Assembly: GCA_030528325.1 (NCBI GenBank)
Contig: JAUMZD010000022.1
Location: 1 to 52,926 of the forward strand
Reading direction: 5' to 3'
From: Lautropia sp.
GTDB taxonomy: Bacteria; Pseudomonadota; Gammaproteobacteria; Burkholderiales; Burkholderiaceae_E
Length of the DNA stretch: 52,926 nucleotides
Shown: positions 8,721 through 19,124 of the stretch, piece after piece
Layout: the number at the start of each line of letters is the position of its first letter
Position numbering within the stretch: position 1 is the stretch's first letter
Notes under the pieces: model-generated
The model's database searches: none
The model's input: only the letters and a program-made list of their open reading frames with translations
What the model was told of the DNA's origin: nothing
Position numbers and translations under genes: made by a program

Positions 8721-10292
8721 ATGAATACCGAAGCTCAAATCACCTCGCTCGATGCCGACGCCGATGCAGACGTGTCCTTCCAGGAACTGGGGCTGATCCC
8801 GCCGCTGGTCGAGGCGCTGAAGCGCATGGAGATCGACAGACCCACGCCAGTGCAGGCGAAGACCATCCCGATGCTGCTCGATGGGCGCGACATGATCGCC
8901 TCTGCACCTACCGGCACCGGCAAGACGGCTGCCTTCCTGCTGCCGGCCCTGCAGGGTATCGCGATGGCGGCCCAGGCCAGCCATCCATCCGCGTCCGAGG
9001 CGGAAGCGGCCAGGCAGCCGCAGGCCGGCAGGCAGGGTCGTCGTGGCCGCACGCCGAATGGCCCGCAGGTGCTCGTGCTGACGCCGACCCGCGAGCTGGC
9101 CCAGCAGGTCACCAAAACCAGCCAGTCGCTGTCGCGACGGCTGCCGCGCACGAGCACGGTCTGCATCACGGGTGGGGCCTCGTATTTCCTTCAGAACAAG
9201 GCACTGTCGGCGCCCTACGAGGTGCTGGTGGCCACGCCCGGTCGTCTGATCGACCAGCTGGAAGGGGGGCGTATCGACCTGTCCCGCGTGAAGATGTTCG
9301 TGCTGGACGAAGCCGACCGGATGCTGGACATGGGTTTTTCCGATGATGTGATCAGCATTGCCGAAGCGCTGCCGGAAGACCGTCAGACGGTCTGCTTCAC
9401 GGCCACGCTGTCCCACGCCGTGAAGTCGCTGGCCGGACGTCTGCTGAAAGAGCCGGAATGGCTGACGGTCGAGCGCAGCCGCGAGCATCGGGTACCGATC
9501 GACGATCATGTCGTCTATGTGGACAACCCGGGGCATCGGGGCCAGCTGCTGAAAGCCTGCCTGAACGACGATGGCCTGGGCCAGGCCATCGTGTTCTCGT
9601 CCACGAAGCGTCATGTCGAGGAACTGGCTCAGCAGCTCTTGGATGAGGGCGTTGCCGTTCAGGCCCTGCATGGCGACATGACGCAGCGTGACCGCACCCG
9701 TGCGCTGAACCGCCTGCGCCGCGGCGAATGCAAGGTGCTCGTGGCCACCGATGTGGCGGCCCGTGGCATCGATGTCTCGACCATCACGCATGTCATCAAC
9801 TTCGAGCTGCCGCGTGTGGCCGAGGATTATGTTCACCGCATCGGCCGTACCGGTCGTGCCGGCGCCAGCGGCCAGGCCGTATCCTTCGTCGGTCGCGAGG
9901 ATGTGATCGCGCTGCGCAAGATCGAGCATTTCATCGGTCGCCATATCCAGGTGAGCGAATTCGCGGGGCTGGAGGCGCAGTTCAGGCCGATGCCGAAGAA
10001 GAAGCCGAAGAAGGATCACCGTGTCGGTGCGGGCAAACCGCGTTTCGGCCGGGGCGGCCATGGTTTCGACGGGCGTCGCGGCAAGCCGGACGGGGCCCAT
10101 CGTTCCTGGGCAGGCACCCGCCATGGCCACGGTGAAGGTCGTGCTGCCAAGCCCGCTGCGGGTCAACGTCATGGTGGTGCCGGCTTTGGCGGCGGTTTCG
10201 GCAAGGATCGCCGTTCGGCCGCGCCCGGCTTTGCCGAGCGTCGGGCCCGCGCCGAGGCGGTACGGGGCCGTTCGGCCGATCGTCGCGGCTGA
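8721..10292 (+). CDS. rhlE: DEAD-box ATP-dependent RNA helicase, RhlE type
   Basis: This 523-residue helicase unwinds RNA duplexes. All motifs are visible: Q motif (RPTPVQAKTIP), motif I APTGTGKT (about 62-69), Ia PTRELAQQ, TPGRL, DEAD box VLDEADRMLDMGF (about 194), motif III present as TATL in place of SAT, VATDVAARGIDV and HRIGRTGRAG (about 371). The last 120 residues are a Gly/Arg/Lys-rich tail typical of RhlE-like enzymes that adds RNA affinity. ATG 8721 has GGAG ten bases upstream. It has a long untranslated leader, which in this family often goes with cold or autogenous control. The gene name is by family resemblance. Confidence 0.93.
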   Translation: MNTEAQITSLDADADADVSFQELGLIPPLVEALKRMEIDRPTPVQAKTIPMLLDGRDMIASAPTGTGKTAAFLLPALQGIAMAAQASHPSASEAEAARQPQAGRQGRRGRTPNGPQVLVLTPTRELAQQVTKTSQSLSRRLPRTSTVCITGGASYFLQNKALSAPYEVLVATPGRLIDQLEGGRIDLSRVKMFVLDEADRMLDMGFSDDVISIAEALPEDRQTVCFTATLSHAVKSLAGRLLKEPEWLTVERSREHRVPIDDHVVYVDNPGHRGQLLKACLNDDGLGQAIVFSSTKRHVEELAQQLLDEGVAVQALHGDMTQRDRTRALNRLRRGECKVLVATDVAARGIDVSTITHVINFELPRVAEDYVHRIGRTGRAGASGQAVSFVGREDVIALRKIEHFIGRHIQVSEFAGLEAQFRPMPKKKPKKDHRVGAGKPRFGRGGHGFDGRRGKPDGAHRSWAGTRHGHGEGRAAKPAAGQRHGGAGFGGGFGKDRRSAAPGFAERRARAEAVRGRSADRRG

Positions 10293-10298
10293 TGCCGG

Positions 10299-10314
10299 CC
10301 TCCGACCAGGAGGC
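10299..10314. other. Short stem-loop after the helicase gene
   Basis: GCCTCC pairs with GGAGGC around a short loop, a few bases after the helicase stop. There is no T-run. The sequence TAGAGCGTGTTGTGCAG, related to the IS-end-like repeat, follows at 10319. Confidence 0.3.
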
Positions 10315-10533
10315 TCCTAGAGCGTGTTGTGCAGAGATGCCACAACGCGGGCTTTGTCGTTTTCGGATCAGCTATGCTTGGGGCTTGTCATGGGCCTGTC
10401 CGTTGCCGGGAAAATGCGGTACTGGATCGGCACGCAAGCAGAAGGGCGCGGCCGTCCCGAGCGGCTTCACGAGGCTGGACGCGCTTTCATCGACAGGTGT
10501 CCTGTCGACAGAACACGAAGAGGACAGGAAGAG

Positions 10534-11268
10534 ATGATGATCCCGCGCATGCCAACCCTGATGATCCCGGGCCTGCTGTGCAGCCCCCGCCTCTTCGAGG
10601 CGCAGTTGCCGGTGTTCTGGCAGAACGGCCCGGTGATGGTGGCCAATGCCACCCAGGCCGAGGACATCGAGGCGCAGGCCCGACTGATTCTGGCCGAGGC
10701 GCCACCCTCGTTCAGGCTCGTGGGCCTGTCGATGGGGGGCTATCTGGCCTTCGAGATCCTGCGTCAGGCACCCGAACGGGTGAAAGAGCTGGTGTTGATG
10801 GACACTTCGGCTCGTCCCGATACGCCCGAGGGCCGGGAGCGTCGCCTGACCATGATCCGTCTGGCCGAGCAGGGGGGCTTCGACCGTCTGCCGCCGCTGC
10901 TGTATCCGAATCTGGTGGATGCCAGTCGCGCCGAGGATCGCACGCTGGAGGCGGTGGTGCAGGGGATGGCCTTTGCGGTGGGCCCGGAGGCTTTCATCCG
11001 GCAGCAGAAGGTGATCATGAGCCGCCCTGATTCGCGGCCTGATCTGGCCGGCATCCGCTGCCGGACGCTGGTGGTGGTCGGCGCCGGTGATGTGCTGACA
11101 CCGCCCGAGATGGCAGCCGAGATGGCAGACAACATGCCCAATGCCGACATGGTGATGCTCGACGCCTGCGGTCATCTGTCGCCGCTGGAGCAGCCGGCCC
11201 GGGTCAACGAGCTGCTGGGCCACTGGGTGAACCACACCGGCCCCTTCGGTGCCGACGTGCCGGCATGA
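10534..11268 (+). CDS. Alpha/beta-fold hydrolase
   Basis: The 244-residue product has an alpha/beta hydrolase fold. It begins with the oxyanion-region segment PTLMIPGLLCSPRLFEAQLP. The nucleophile elbow is GLSMGG with Ser as nucleophile; the acid is probably the Asp of VVGAGDVLTPP and the base is the His of ACGHLSPLEQP. The substrate is unknown; small esters are common in this family. ATG 10534 follows GGAAGAG, and ATG 10537 is also possible. Its stop overlaps the start of recC by four bases (ATGA), so it is translationally coupled to recCBD, an unusual partner that may be only an operon passenger. Confidence 0.88.
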   Translation: MMIPRMPTLMIPGLLCSPRLFEAQLPVFWQNGPVMVANATQAEDIEAQARLILAEAPPSFRLVGLSMGGYLAFEILRQAPERVKELVLMDTSARPDTPEGRERRLTMIRLAEQGGFDRLPPLLYPNLVDASRAEDRTLEAVVQGMAFAVGPEAFIRQQKVIMSRPDSRPDLAGIRCRTLVVVGAGDVLTPPEMAAEMADNMPNADMVMLDACGHLSPLEQPARVNELLGHWVNHTGPFGADVPA

Positions 11269-14200
11269 GCGGGACCGATACGAACGACCTGCAACCGGGT
11301 TTCATCGTCATCCACGGCAACCAGTCGGAGACGCTGCGCGACCTGCTGCGTGACTGGATGCGTGCCTATCCGCTCGGGCCCCTGGAAAACGAGGTCATCC
11401 TCGTGCAGAGCAACGGCATCGCCCAGTGGCTGTCGCTGTCACTGGCGGCTGATCCCGAGCCGGACGGTGGGGGCGGGCTGGGTATTGCCGCTGCGCTCGA
11501 CATCCAGTTGCCGTCGCGGTTCATCTGGCAGGCGTATCGGGATGTGCTGGGGGATGATCAGGTGCCTGATCAGGCGCCATTCGGCAGGGAGCTGCTGATC
11601 TGGCGGCTGATGCGGCTTCTGCCGCAGTGGCTGGATGAGCCGGATTTCGAGCCGTTGCGGCGCTTCCTGACGGATGATCCGCTGCTGCGGCGGCGACATC
11701 AGCTGGCCGAACAGCTGGCGGATCTGTTCGACCAGTATCAGGTCTATCGGGCCGACTGGCTGGAGGATTGGGCCGAGGGGCGTGACGTGATCCGGACGCA
11801 GCGCCGTGGCATCGAACCGCTGACCCCCGATACGTGCTGGCAGGCCCGGCTCTGGCGGGAGCTGCTGGCCGACGCGGGCCGGGCTCTGGCCATGAGCAAC
11901 CGCGCCGTCATCCACCAGCGTTTCATGGATGTCTGCGCCGATCAGGGCCGGCAGAGGCCGCCGGGCCTGCCACGGCGCGTGCTGGTGTTCGGCATCTCGG
12001 CGCTGCCGCGTCAGGCTCTCGATGTGCTGTCGGCCCTGGGGCGTTGGTGCCAGATCCTGATGTGCGTCCAGAATCCATCCCGGTACTACTGGGCCGACCT
12101 GATCCCGGAGCGGGATCTGCTGGCGGCCGCCCGCTTTCGCCACGCGCACCGGCCGGGGCATGAGGCGCTGCACCTGCGTGTACCGGGGCTCGATCACGGG
12201 CATGCTCTGCTGGCTGCCTGGGGACGCCAGGGGCGTGATTTCATCGGTCTGCTGGCCGAACACGACGAGCACGCGCAGGCCGAATCGCGGCTGTTGCAGA
12301 TCAGCCGGCGGGCCGACGTGTTCATCGACCCGGTGCCTGAGACGGGGCAGGGCACGATGCTGCTTCAGCTCCAGCAGGACATCCTGGATCTGGCGCCGCT
12401 GATCGAGACGAGAATGCGGTGGCTTGCGGTCGATCCGCAGCAGGACCGCTCGATCCGCTTTCACGTCTGCCACAGTCCACAGCGGGAGGTGGAGGTGCTG
12501 CACGACCAGTTGCTGGCCGCCTTCGAGGAAGATCCCGGCCTTCAGCCGCGTGACGTGATGGTGATGGTGCCGGACATCGATACCTACGCGCCTCACGTTC
12601 AGGCCGTCTTCGGTCTGCACAATCCTGACAGTCCCCGTTTCATTCCGTTCACCGTGGCGGACCAGGTGGCGCGACGTCATGAGCCGCTGCTGGCGGCTGT
12701 CGAATTTCTGCTTGGTCTGCCGCAGGCGCGCATTGCGGTGAGCGAAGTGCTCGACCTGCTCGACGTCCAGGCCGTTCAGCGGCGTTTTGGTGTGGCGCCC
12801 GACCAGCTGCGTCAGCTGCGTCACTGGATCGCCAGCAGCGGCATCCGCTGGGGATTGAACCCCACGCAGCGCGAGTCTCTCGACATCACGGGATCCGTCG
12901 AGCAGAACAGCTGGATCTTCGGCCTGAAGCGGATGCTGCTCGGGTACGCGGTGGGTAGTCAGGGCGCCTGGGCGGGGATCGAGCCGCTGGACGAGATCAG
13001 TGGCCTCGACGCGGTACTGCTGGGCAATCTGGTCACCCTGGTCGATGAGCTGACCGGGAGCTGGACGATGCTGTGCGACACGGTCGATCCGGATGGCTGG
13101 GCCGAACGCCTGAGCAGGATGCTGATCCGTTTCTTCGACCCGGGCGACGAGCATGAGGCCATGTTGCTGCTCCGGCTCAACGAGAGCCTTCAGCAATGGC
13201 GGGAGGATTGCGAGCAGACGGGCATGAACCTGCCATTGCCGCTGTCGGTGGTCCGCGAGCACTGGCTGGCTCGTATCGAGGACAGCGGCCTGTCCAAACG
13301 CTTCTTTGCCGGCGCCGTCACCTTTGCCACGCTGATGCCGATGCGGGCCATTCCGTTCCGGCGGGTCCATCTGCTGGGCATGAATGACCGGGATTATCCG
13401 CGAAGCCGCCAGCCCGCCGATTTCGACCTGATGGCGCGTGACTACCGGCCGGGCGACCGTTCCCGTCGGGAGGATGACCGCTACCTGTTTCTGGAAGCGC
13501 TGCTGTCGGCCCGGGAGCGGCTGTCGATCAGTTGGGTTGGTCGCAGCATTCATGATGATGCGCGCCGCCCGCCGTCGGTGCTGGTGGCCCAGTTGCGCGA
13601 TCACCTGGCGGCTGGATGGCGTCTGGCGGATCCGGATGAGAGGGCATCGGGGCAGGATCCGACCTCGGATTCGGTGGCCGGCGGCAACGCTGCCGGGCAG
13701 ACCGGTCTGCTCGGTGCGCTGACGACACAGCACCGGCTGCAGCCTTTCAGTCACAGTTATTTCGAGGCTGCCGGCCGGGCACAGGGGCTCTTCAGTTACG
13801 CCGAGGAATGGCGGCGTGCGCTGCTGGGCGGTGAAGCCGCCGGGGATGCTCAAGGCCTGCCCATGGGCCTGGCGTGGCCCAGGCTCGACCCGATGCCCTT
13901 GCCGGATGCGTTGGGCCTTGTCGAGCTGGGGCGATTCCTGAGAAACCCGATCCGGCAGTTCTTCCTGAGCCGGCTCGACATCATGCTGGAGCAGGAGGAC
14001 GAGGCGCTTCAGGATCAGGAGAATTTTTCGCTCGATGGGCTCACGCACTGGAAGCTGCAGGCCGAGCTGATCGAGGCGCAGCGCCATGCGCTCGATACGG
14101 GCCAGCCCCGGGAGCAGGCGCTGGCCGCGGGGCTCGCCCATTTTGCCGGCGCAGGCTTGTTGCCGGTCGGCGGTTTCGGCGAGATGAGCCGGCAGCAGCT

Positions 14201-15047
14201 GACAGAACCGATGCACAAGCTTTTCGACGAGTATGCGGCGCTGGTCGACGAATACCCACGCCGGCTGCCCGACCAGGCATTCGACTGGCCGACCGATGAG
14301 GCTGCGCAGCTACCGGCCGTCAGCGGACGTATCGATCAGTTGCGGGAGGCGCCGGACGGACGGCGCGTGCGGCTCGTGCTGACACCAAGACAACTGATCG
14401 ACAATCGTAAGGATGGTGAGCCAGCTTCCGGAAAAGCCGCCGGCAAACCGGGGCGATACCGGCACGATCAGCTGGTGGCCGACTGGGTCGTGCATCTGGC
14501 GATGCAGGTGGCGGGCCTTTCGGTACCGACCCGGCTGATCGGCACGAACGGGCAGGTGACGTTGCGGGCGCTCTCGCCCGAGGCGGCACAGGATGCCTGG
14601 CGAGATTTGCTCGTGGCCTGGCGCGAAGGCATGCGCTACCCGTTGCCGCTGGCGATCAGAACTGCTTTCGACTGGCTGATGGAGGCCGGCATCCGGCTAT
14701 CGCCTGAGGAGCGCGCGCGCTGGTGTCAGTCGTCCGGGGCAGATCTGCCCTCGGGGCCGGACTGGCAGGCCTTTGCCCAGGATCAGCAGACACTGGCTGA
14801 CAAGCTCCGCAAACGGTACGAGGGTGACGCTGATCAGCGCGGAAGCAGCGGTGAACGAGATCGAAGCCCCTACCTGTCACGTGCCTATCCCGACATGGCA
14901 GCGCTCTGGGGCGACGGTGCCTTCGCTGCGTGGACGATGGCCCTGCTGCTGCCGCTCCGGGAGGCGATCGGCGAAGGCCTCGATGATGGAGGGGCTGCCC
15001 GCTCGACGGATACCTCCACCCGCAAGACCCAGGGGGCATCCGCATGA
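11265..15047 (+). CDS. recC: Exodeoxyribonuclease V subunit gamma
   Basis: RecC (1260 residues; 1122 in E. coli) is the scaffold and Chi-recognition subunit of RecBCD, which processes double-strand breaks for RecA-dependent repair. Recognised stretches include the N-terminal VIHGNQSETLRDLLRDWM and VILVQSNGIAQWLSLSLA, ALDIQLPSRFIWQAYRD in the inactive helicase-like region, HVCHSPQREVEVLHDQLL, and the later VHLLGMNDRDYPRSRQPADF. There is no intact Walker A motif, as expected for RecC. It overlaps the hydrolase upstream and recB downstream by four bases each. Some of the extra length is low-complexity sequence near residues 780-810. Confidence 0.95.
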   Translation: MSGTDTNDLQPGFIVIHGNQSETLRDLLRDWMRAYPLGPLENEVILVQSNGIAQWLSLSLAADPEPDGGGGLGIAAALDIQLPSRFIWQAYRDVLGDDQVPDQAPFGRELLIWRLMRLLPQWLDEPDFEPLRRFLTDDPLLRRRHQLAEQLADLFDQYQVYRADWLEDWAEGRDVIRTQRRGIEPLTPDTCWQARLWRELLADAGRALAMSNRAVIHQRFMDVCADQGRQRPPGLPRRVLVFGISALPRQALDVLSALGRWCQILMCVQNPSRYYWADLIPERDLLAAARFRHAHRPGHEALHLRVPGLDHGHALLAAWGRQGRDFIGLLAEHDEHAQAESRLLQISRRADVFIDPVPETGQGTMLLQLQQDILDLAPLIETRMRWLAVDPQQDRSIRFHVCHSPQREVEVLHDQLLAAFEEDPGLQPRDVMVMVPDIDTYAPHVQAVFGLHNPDSPRFIPFTVADQVARRHEPLLAAVEFLLGLPQARIAVSEVLDLLDVQAVQRRFGVAPDQLRQLRHWIASSGIRWGLNPTQRESLDITGSVEQNSWIFGLKRMLLGYAVGSQGAWAGIEPLDEISGLDAVLLGNLVTLVDELTGSWTMLCDTVDPDGWAERLSRMLIRFFDPGDEHEAMLLLRLNESLQQWREDCEQTGMNLPLPLSVVREHWLARIEDSGLSKRFFAGAVTFATLMPMRAIPFRRVHLLGMNDRDYPRSRQPADFDLMARDYRPGDRSRREDDRYLFLEALLSARERLSISWVGRSIHDDARRPPSVLVAQLRDHLAAGWRLADPDERASGQDPTSDSVAGGNAAGQTGLLGALTTQHRLQPFSHSYFEAAGRAQGLFSYAEEWRRALLGGEAAGDAQGLPMGLAWPRLDPMPLPDALGLVELGRFLRNPIRQFFLSRLDIMLEQEDEALQDQENFSLDGLTHWKLQAELIEAQRHALDTGQPREQALAAGLAHFAGAGLLPVGGFGEMSRQQLTEPMHKLFDEYAALVDEYPRRLPDQAFDWPTDEAAQLPAVSGRIDQLREAPDGRRVRLVLTPRQLIDNRKDGEPASGKAAGKPGRYRHDQLVADWVVHLAMQVAGLSVPTRLIGTNGQVTLRALSPEAAQDAWRDLLVAWREGMRYPLPLAIRTAFDWLMEAGIRLSPEERARWCQSSGADLPSGPDWQAFAQDQQTLADKLRKRYEGDADQRGSSGERDRSPYLSRAYPDMAALWGDGAFAAWTMALLLPLREAIGEGLDDGGAARSTDTSTRKTQGASA

Positions 15048-18000
15048 GGGAGGGACAGCCTTTGGCGAAGGATCCGGTTCAGCAGGTCGAGCCGATCGAT
15101 TTTCCGCTGTACGGCAACAGCCTCATCGAGGCCAGTGCCGGCACCGGCAAGACCTACACGATCGCGGCACTCTATCTCCGGCTGGTGCTGGGCAGCAGCG
15201 GCGAGGGTGCGGCGCGGCACGAGCCTGCCCGCAGGGCGCTGCTGCCCCCCGAGATCCTGGTCGTGACCTTCACCGAAGCGGCCACGCTGGAGCTGCGCGA
15301 CCGGATTCGGGCTCGCCTGTCGGAAGCTGCGGCTTTTTTCCGGACCGGCGTCGAGGCACAGGCGGGGCTGGACACGGAAGCAGATGTCAAGGCCGATGCG
15401 TTCCTGCGAAAGTTGCGGGACAGTTTCGAGCCGGCGAGATGGGCCGACTGTGCGATCCGCCTTCAGTTGGCCGCCGAATGGATGGACGAAGCGGCGATCT
15501 TCACGATCCATGGCTGGTGCAACCGGATGCTGAGCGAGCATGCCTTCGACAGTGGTGGCCTGTTCACGCAGACGCTGTCCACGGACACCAGCGAGTTGCT
15601 GGCCGAGGCCTGCCGTGATTACTGGCGGATCTTCTGTTATCCGCTGGGCCCGGCCGATGCTGGGCAGTGGCAGGGCTGGTGGGCTGATCCGGCCAGGTTA
15701 CAGCAGGGTATCCAGCAGATCCTGGATTCGCTCGATGCGTTCGGAACCGATGATCTTCACCCGCCGGCGGTGAGCATTGGCCGTGCCCGGGCACAGGCCA
15801 GTGCCGAGCTGGCTGCCTTGAAGGCACCCTGGCGCGAGGGCTGGATCGATGAGGTGGCGAAGCTGCTGGAGGAGGCCGTCACGAAGAAACGGGTCGATGG
15901 CCGCAAGATCCAGCGCCGCTTCTATGAACCGTGGCTGGAGGCGTTGCGTGCGTGGGTGGATGACGAATCCCGGCGTCTGCCCATCGAGAACACGTCCAGC
16001 AGCCTGTACACGCGCCTGACGCCCGGGGGCATGAAGGAGGCGTGGAAAGACGATGAGCCGCCGCATCATCCGGCCTTCGAGGCCATGCAGGCACTGCCAT
16101 CGCAGATCGATGCGCTGCCGGATGGCCGGGATGAGGCCCTGCTGCACGCAGCCCGCTGGGTGGATCGGCGCTACCGGCTGGCCCGACAGCAGCAGGGGGT
16201 GCTCAATTTCGATGACCTGCTCGTCCAGTTGCGCGATGCGCTGACAGATCCCGGGGGACGGACACTGGCCGCACGGATCCGGCAGCAGTTTCCGATCGCC
16301 CTGATCGACGAGTTCCAGGATACGGACCCGGTCCAGTACGACATCTTCGATGCGGTCTATCGCCTCTCGGCGGCGGAACGAGGCGCGCTGCCCGAGTCGG
16401 GAGAGACGCAGCCCACTGCGCTGATCCTGATCGGTGATCCGAAGCAGGCGATCTATGCCTTCCGTGGGGCCGACATCTTCACCTATCTTCGGGCGCGGCG
16501 AGCCACCGAAGGACGGCATTTCACGCTGCACCGGAATTACCGGTCTTCGACGGCGATGGTCGAAGCCGCCAATCGGCTGTTCGAACAGGCGGAATCCCGG
16601 CCGGGAAGCCGGGGGGCCTTCCGTTTCGCCGGGGAGGCCGGCAATCCGGTACCCTTCCTGCCAGTCGCGGCCGAGGGGCGAAGCGAGCACTGGCGGGACG
16701 AGGGACACCCGGCGGTTGCGTTGACGATCTGGTATCCGGATGACGGTGATCCGGCGCATGACGGCAAGACGGCCTATCTTGATCGTTATGCGCGCGCCAC
16801 GGCCGACGAGATCACCCGCCTGCTGGCGGCCGGCCAGCAGGGCAAGGCCGGTTTTGGCGACCGGGATGTCGTGAAGCCGGCCGATATCGCCGTCATCGTT
16901 CATACGCGCCGGCAGGCCGATGCGGTTCGGGAGGCATTGGCATGGAACGGGGTCCGCAGCGTTTACCTGTCGGATGATGAATCGGTGTTCGACAGCCCGG
17001 TCGTCGATGACCTGCTGCGCTGGCTGCGTGCCTGTGCCAGCCCCGGTGACGGCCGTCTGCTGCGCGCTGCGCTGGGGACAGGCCTGTCCTTCCAGCCGGC
17101 CGATGTGCTGGCACAGGTGGTGCAGGACGAGCAGCGCTGGGAGGAACGGGTCAGGGCGTTTCAGGGCTACCGGGAAGTCTGGCGCCGACAGGGCGTGCTG
17201 CCGATGATCCGGCAGCTGATGCAGGCCTTCGAGGTGACGGAGCGTCTGCTGGCTGCGGGGCGGGAGCGGGAGCTGACCGACCTGCTGCATCTGAGTGAGC
17301 TGCTGCAGCAGGCATCGGTGTTGCTGCAGGGCGAGCAAGCGCTGATCCGTTACCTGAGCGAGCAGCGGCAGCAGTCCGATGTGGCGCCGGATGCCCGCCG
17401 TCAGCGGCTGGAGAGCGATGACGAGCGGGTCAGGCTGGTCACCGTCCACAAGTCGAAGGGGCTGGAATATCCGCTGGTGTTCTTTCCCTTTGCCTGTCAT
17501 GTACGCCCCGTGAAGCCCGATGATCAGGTGCTTCGCTGGCATGATCAGGATGGCCGCCTGCAGAGCTGTCTGGGTGGTGAGGCCGGCAGTGCCGAAGCCG
17601 TGGCAAAGGCCGACGAGGAACGACTGGGCGAAGACCTGCGAAAGCTGTATGTGGCGCTGACCCGCGCGCGTCATGCGACCTGGATCGGCATGGCCGCGCT
17701 GAAGGAACTGCCTCAGAGTGCGATCGGGCATCTGCTGGGCATGGAGGCGCTTGCCGCCGGCCCGGCAGCTCGATCCGTCCTTCGAGAGCGCCTGCAGGCG
17801 CTGGTCGATGAGGCCAATCAGGCTCATCAGGCCAGGCAGACTGAACGGAATGAACAGAATGCCGCTGACAGCCTGGCGCCGGGCTGCATGGCGCTTCGCC
17901 CCTTGCCACCGGAGAGCGAGCTTCGCCTGTCCGAATGGCATGAGCCGGATCGGGAGATGGCGGCCCCGCTACCGCTCAGATCGAATCGGTGGCCTTTCTG

Positions 18001-19072
18001 GTGGATTGCCAGCTATTCATCCCTGAGGGAGGCTGCTGGCAGCAGAACGTCGCCGGATCAGGCCTTGGCGGCCGGGGCATCGGAAGGGGCGGAAGAGGCC
18101 GGTGAGCAACCGGCATGGGCGCTGCTGGATGAGCGTTTCCATGCGGCCTCGGCGCTCGAGGATCGCTGGGCCGAGCAGGCGGGCCTGAACCATTCGATCG
18201 AGGTTCTTGAAGCCCGGGAGGCTCAGGGCGGGGCGGAAGGGCAGGGCGTCGGCCCAGGTGAAGCGGATGATACCTGCGGGAGGTGGGCCGGGCGACTGGC
18301 AGAGCCCTGGTTGCCCCTGCAGGATTTTCCGCGCGGACCGCAGGCCGGTACCTTCCTGCATGGGTTGCTGGAGTGGGCGGGGCGGGAAGGTTTCGCCTGC
18401 CTGCAGGCGCAGCCCCAGCGTCTGGACGAGGCGATCGGAGCCCGGTTGCGCCGCGTACCCGAGTGGGCTGCCTGGCAACCGGTCCTGCGATCGTGGTTGC
18501 AGGCGGTGATCGGCCGCTCATGGCCGCTCGCGTCGTCGCATCGTCCGGCCCAGGCGCCATTCCGTCTGTCGGCGCTCGTGCATTACCAGATGGAAATGGC
18601 TTTCATGCTGCCGGTGAACCAGATCCCGTTGCGTGAGCTGGACAGCTGGGTCAGTCGCCATACGCTGGCTGGTGCCGGGCGGCCGCTGCTGTCGAAGGGA
18701 CAACTGAACGGGATGCTCAAAGGTTTCATCGACCTCGTGTTCGAGCATGAAGGGCGTTATTTCGTGCTGGATTACAAGTCGAACTGGCTGGGGCCGGATG
18801 CCTCGCATTATTCGCACGCCACGATGCAGGCTGCCGTGCTGGCGCACCGCTACGATCTGCAATACCTGTTCTATTGTCTGGCACTGCACCGCCTGCTGAA
18901 GAACCGGCTGCCGGATTATGACTACGACCGGCACATGGGTGGAGCGGTGTATCTGTTCCTGAGGGGCATGCAGGGTGAGTCGGGAGGCGTGTTCTTCGAG
19001 CGCCCATCCCGCGCATTGATCGAGCGGCTGGACGATGCCTTTGCCGGTCGTGCGACGCTGGAGGATCTGTGA
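15044..19072 (+). CDS. recB: Exodeoxyribonuclease V subunit beta
   Basis: RecB (1342 residues) is the 3'-5' helicase and nuclease subunit of RecBCD. The UvrD-type helicase motifs are clear: Walker A EASAGTGKTYT (about 28-38), ILVVTFTEAAT (Ia), LIDEFQDTDPVQYDIF (Walker B, about 420), ILIGDPKQAIYAFRGAD (III), VTVHKSKGLEYPLVF (V, about 801) and LYVALTRAR (VI). The C-terminal nuclease has GFIDLVFEHEG and FVLDYKSNWLG (about 1228-1248), supplying the catalytic acid and Lys residues. The start overlaps recC by four bases. Length is above the E. coli 1180 residues, with inserts near 920 and 1010-1070. Confidence 0.96.
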   Translation: MREGQPLAKDPVQQVEPIDFPLYGNSLIEASAGTGKTYTIAALYLRLVLGSSGEGAARHEPARRALLPPEILVVTFTEAATLELRDRIRARLSEAAAFFRTGVEAQAGLDTEADVKADAFLRKLRDSFEPARWADCAIRLQLAAEWMDEAAIFTIHGWCNRMLSEHAFDSGGLFTQTLSTDTSELLAEACRDYWRIFCYPLGPADAGQWQGWWADPARLQQGIQQILDSLDAFGTDDLHPPAVSIGRARAQASAELAALKAPWREGWIDEVAKLLEEAVTKKRVDGRKIQRRFYEPWLEALRAWVDDESRRLPIENTSSSLYTRLTPGGMKEAWKDDEPPHHPAFEAMQALPSQIDALPDGRDEALLHAARWVDRRYRLARQQQGVLNFDDLLVQLRDALTDPGGRTLAARIRQQFPIALIDEFQDTDPVQYDIFDAVYRLSAAERGALPESGETQPTALILIGDPKQAIYAFRGADIFTYLRARRATEGRHFTLHRNYRSSTAMVEAANRLFEQAESRPGSRGAFRFAGEAGNPVPFLPVAAEGRSEHWRDEGHPAVALTIWYPDDGDPAHDGKTAYLDRYARATADEITRLLAAGQQGKAGFGDRDVVKPADIAVIVHTRRQADAVREALAWNGVRSVYLSDDESVFDSPVVDDLLRWLRACASPGDGRLLRAALGTGLSFQPADVLAQVVQDEQRWEERVRAFQGYREVWRRQGVLPMIRQLMQAFEVTERLLAAGRERELTDLLHLSELLQQASVLLQGEQALIRYLSEQRQQSDVAPDARRQRLESDDERVRLVTVHKSKGLEYPLVFFPFACHVRPVKPDDQVLRWHDQDGRLQSCLGGEAGSAEAVAKADEERLGEDLRKLYVALTRARHATWIGMAALKELPQSAIGHLLGMEALAAGPAARSVLRERLQALVDEANQAHQARQTERNEQNAADSLAPGCMALRPLPPESELRLSEWHEPDREMAAPLPLRSNRWPFWWIASYSSLREAAGSRTSPDQALAAGASEGAEEAGEQPAWALLDERFHAASALEDRWAEQAGLNHSIEVLEAREAQGGAEGQGVGPGEADDTCGRWAGRLAEPWLPLQDFPRGPQAGTFLHGLLEWAGREGFACLQAQPQRLDEAIGARLRRVPEWAAWQPVLRSWLQAVIGRSWPLASSHRPAQAPFRLSALVHYQMEMAFMLPVNQIPLRELDSWVSRHTLAGAGRPLLSKGQLNGMLKGFIDLVFEHEGRYFVLDYKSNWLGPDASHYSHATMQAAVLAHRYDLQYLFYCLALHRLLKNRLPDYDYDRHMGGAVYLFLRGMQGESGGVFFERPSRALIERLDDAFAGRATLEDL

Positions 19073-19124
19073 TGGCTGCTGCCGGCATGGGCAAGCCACG
19101 GGCGGGAAGGCCGGGGGCGCGGAA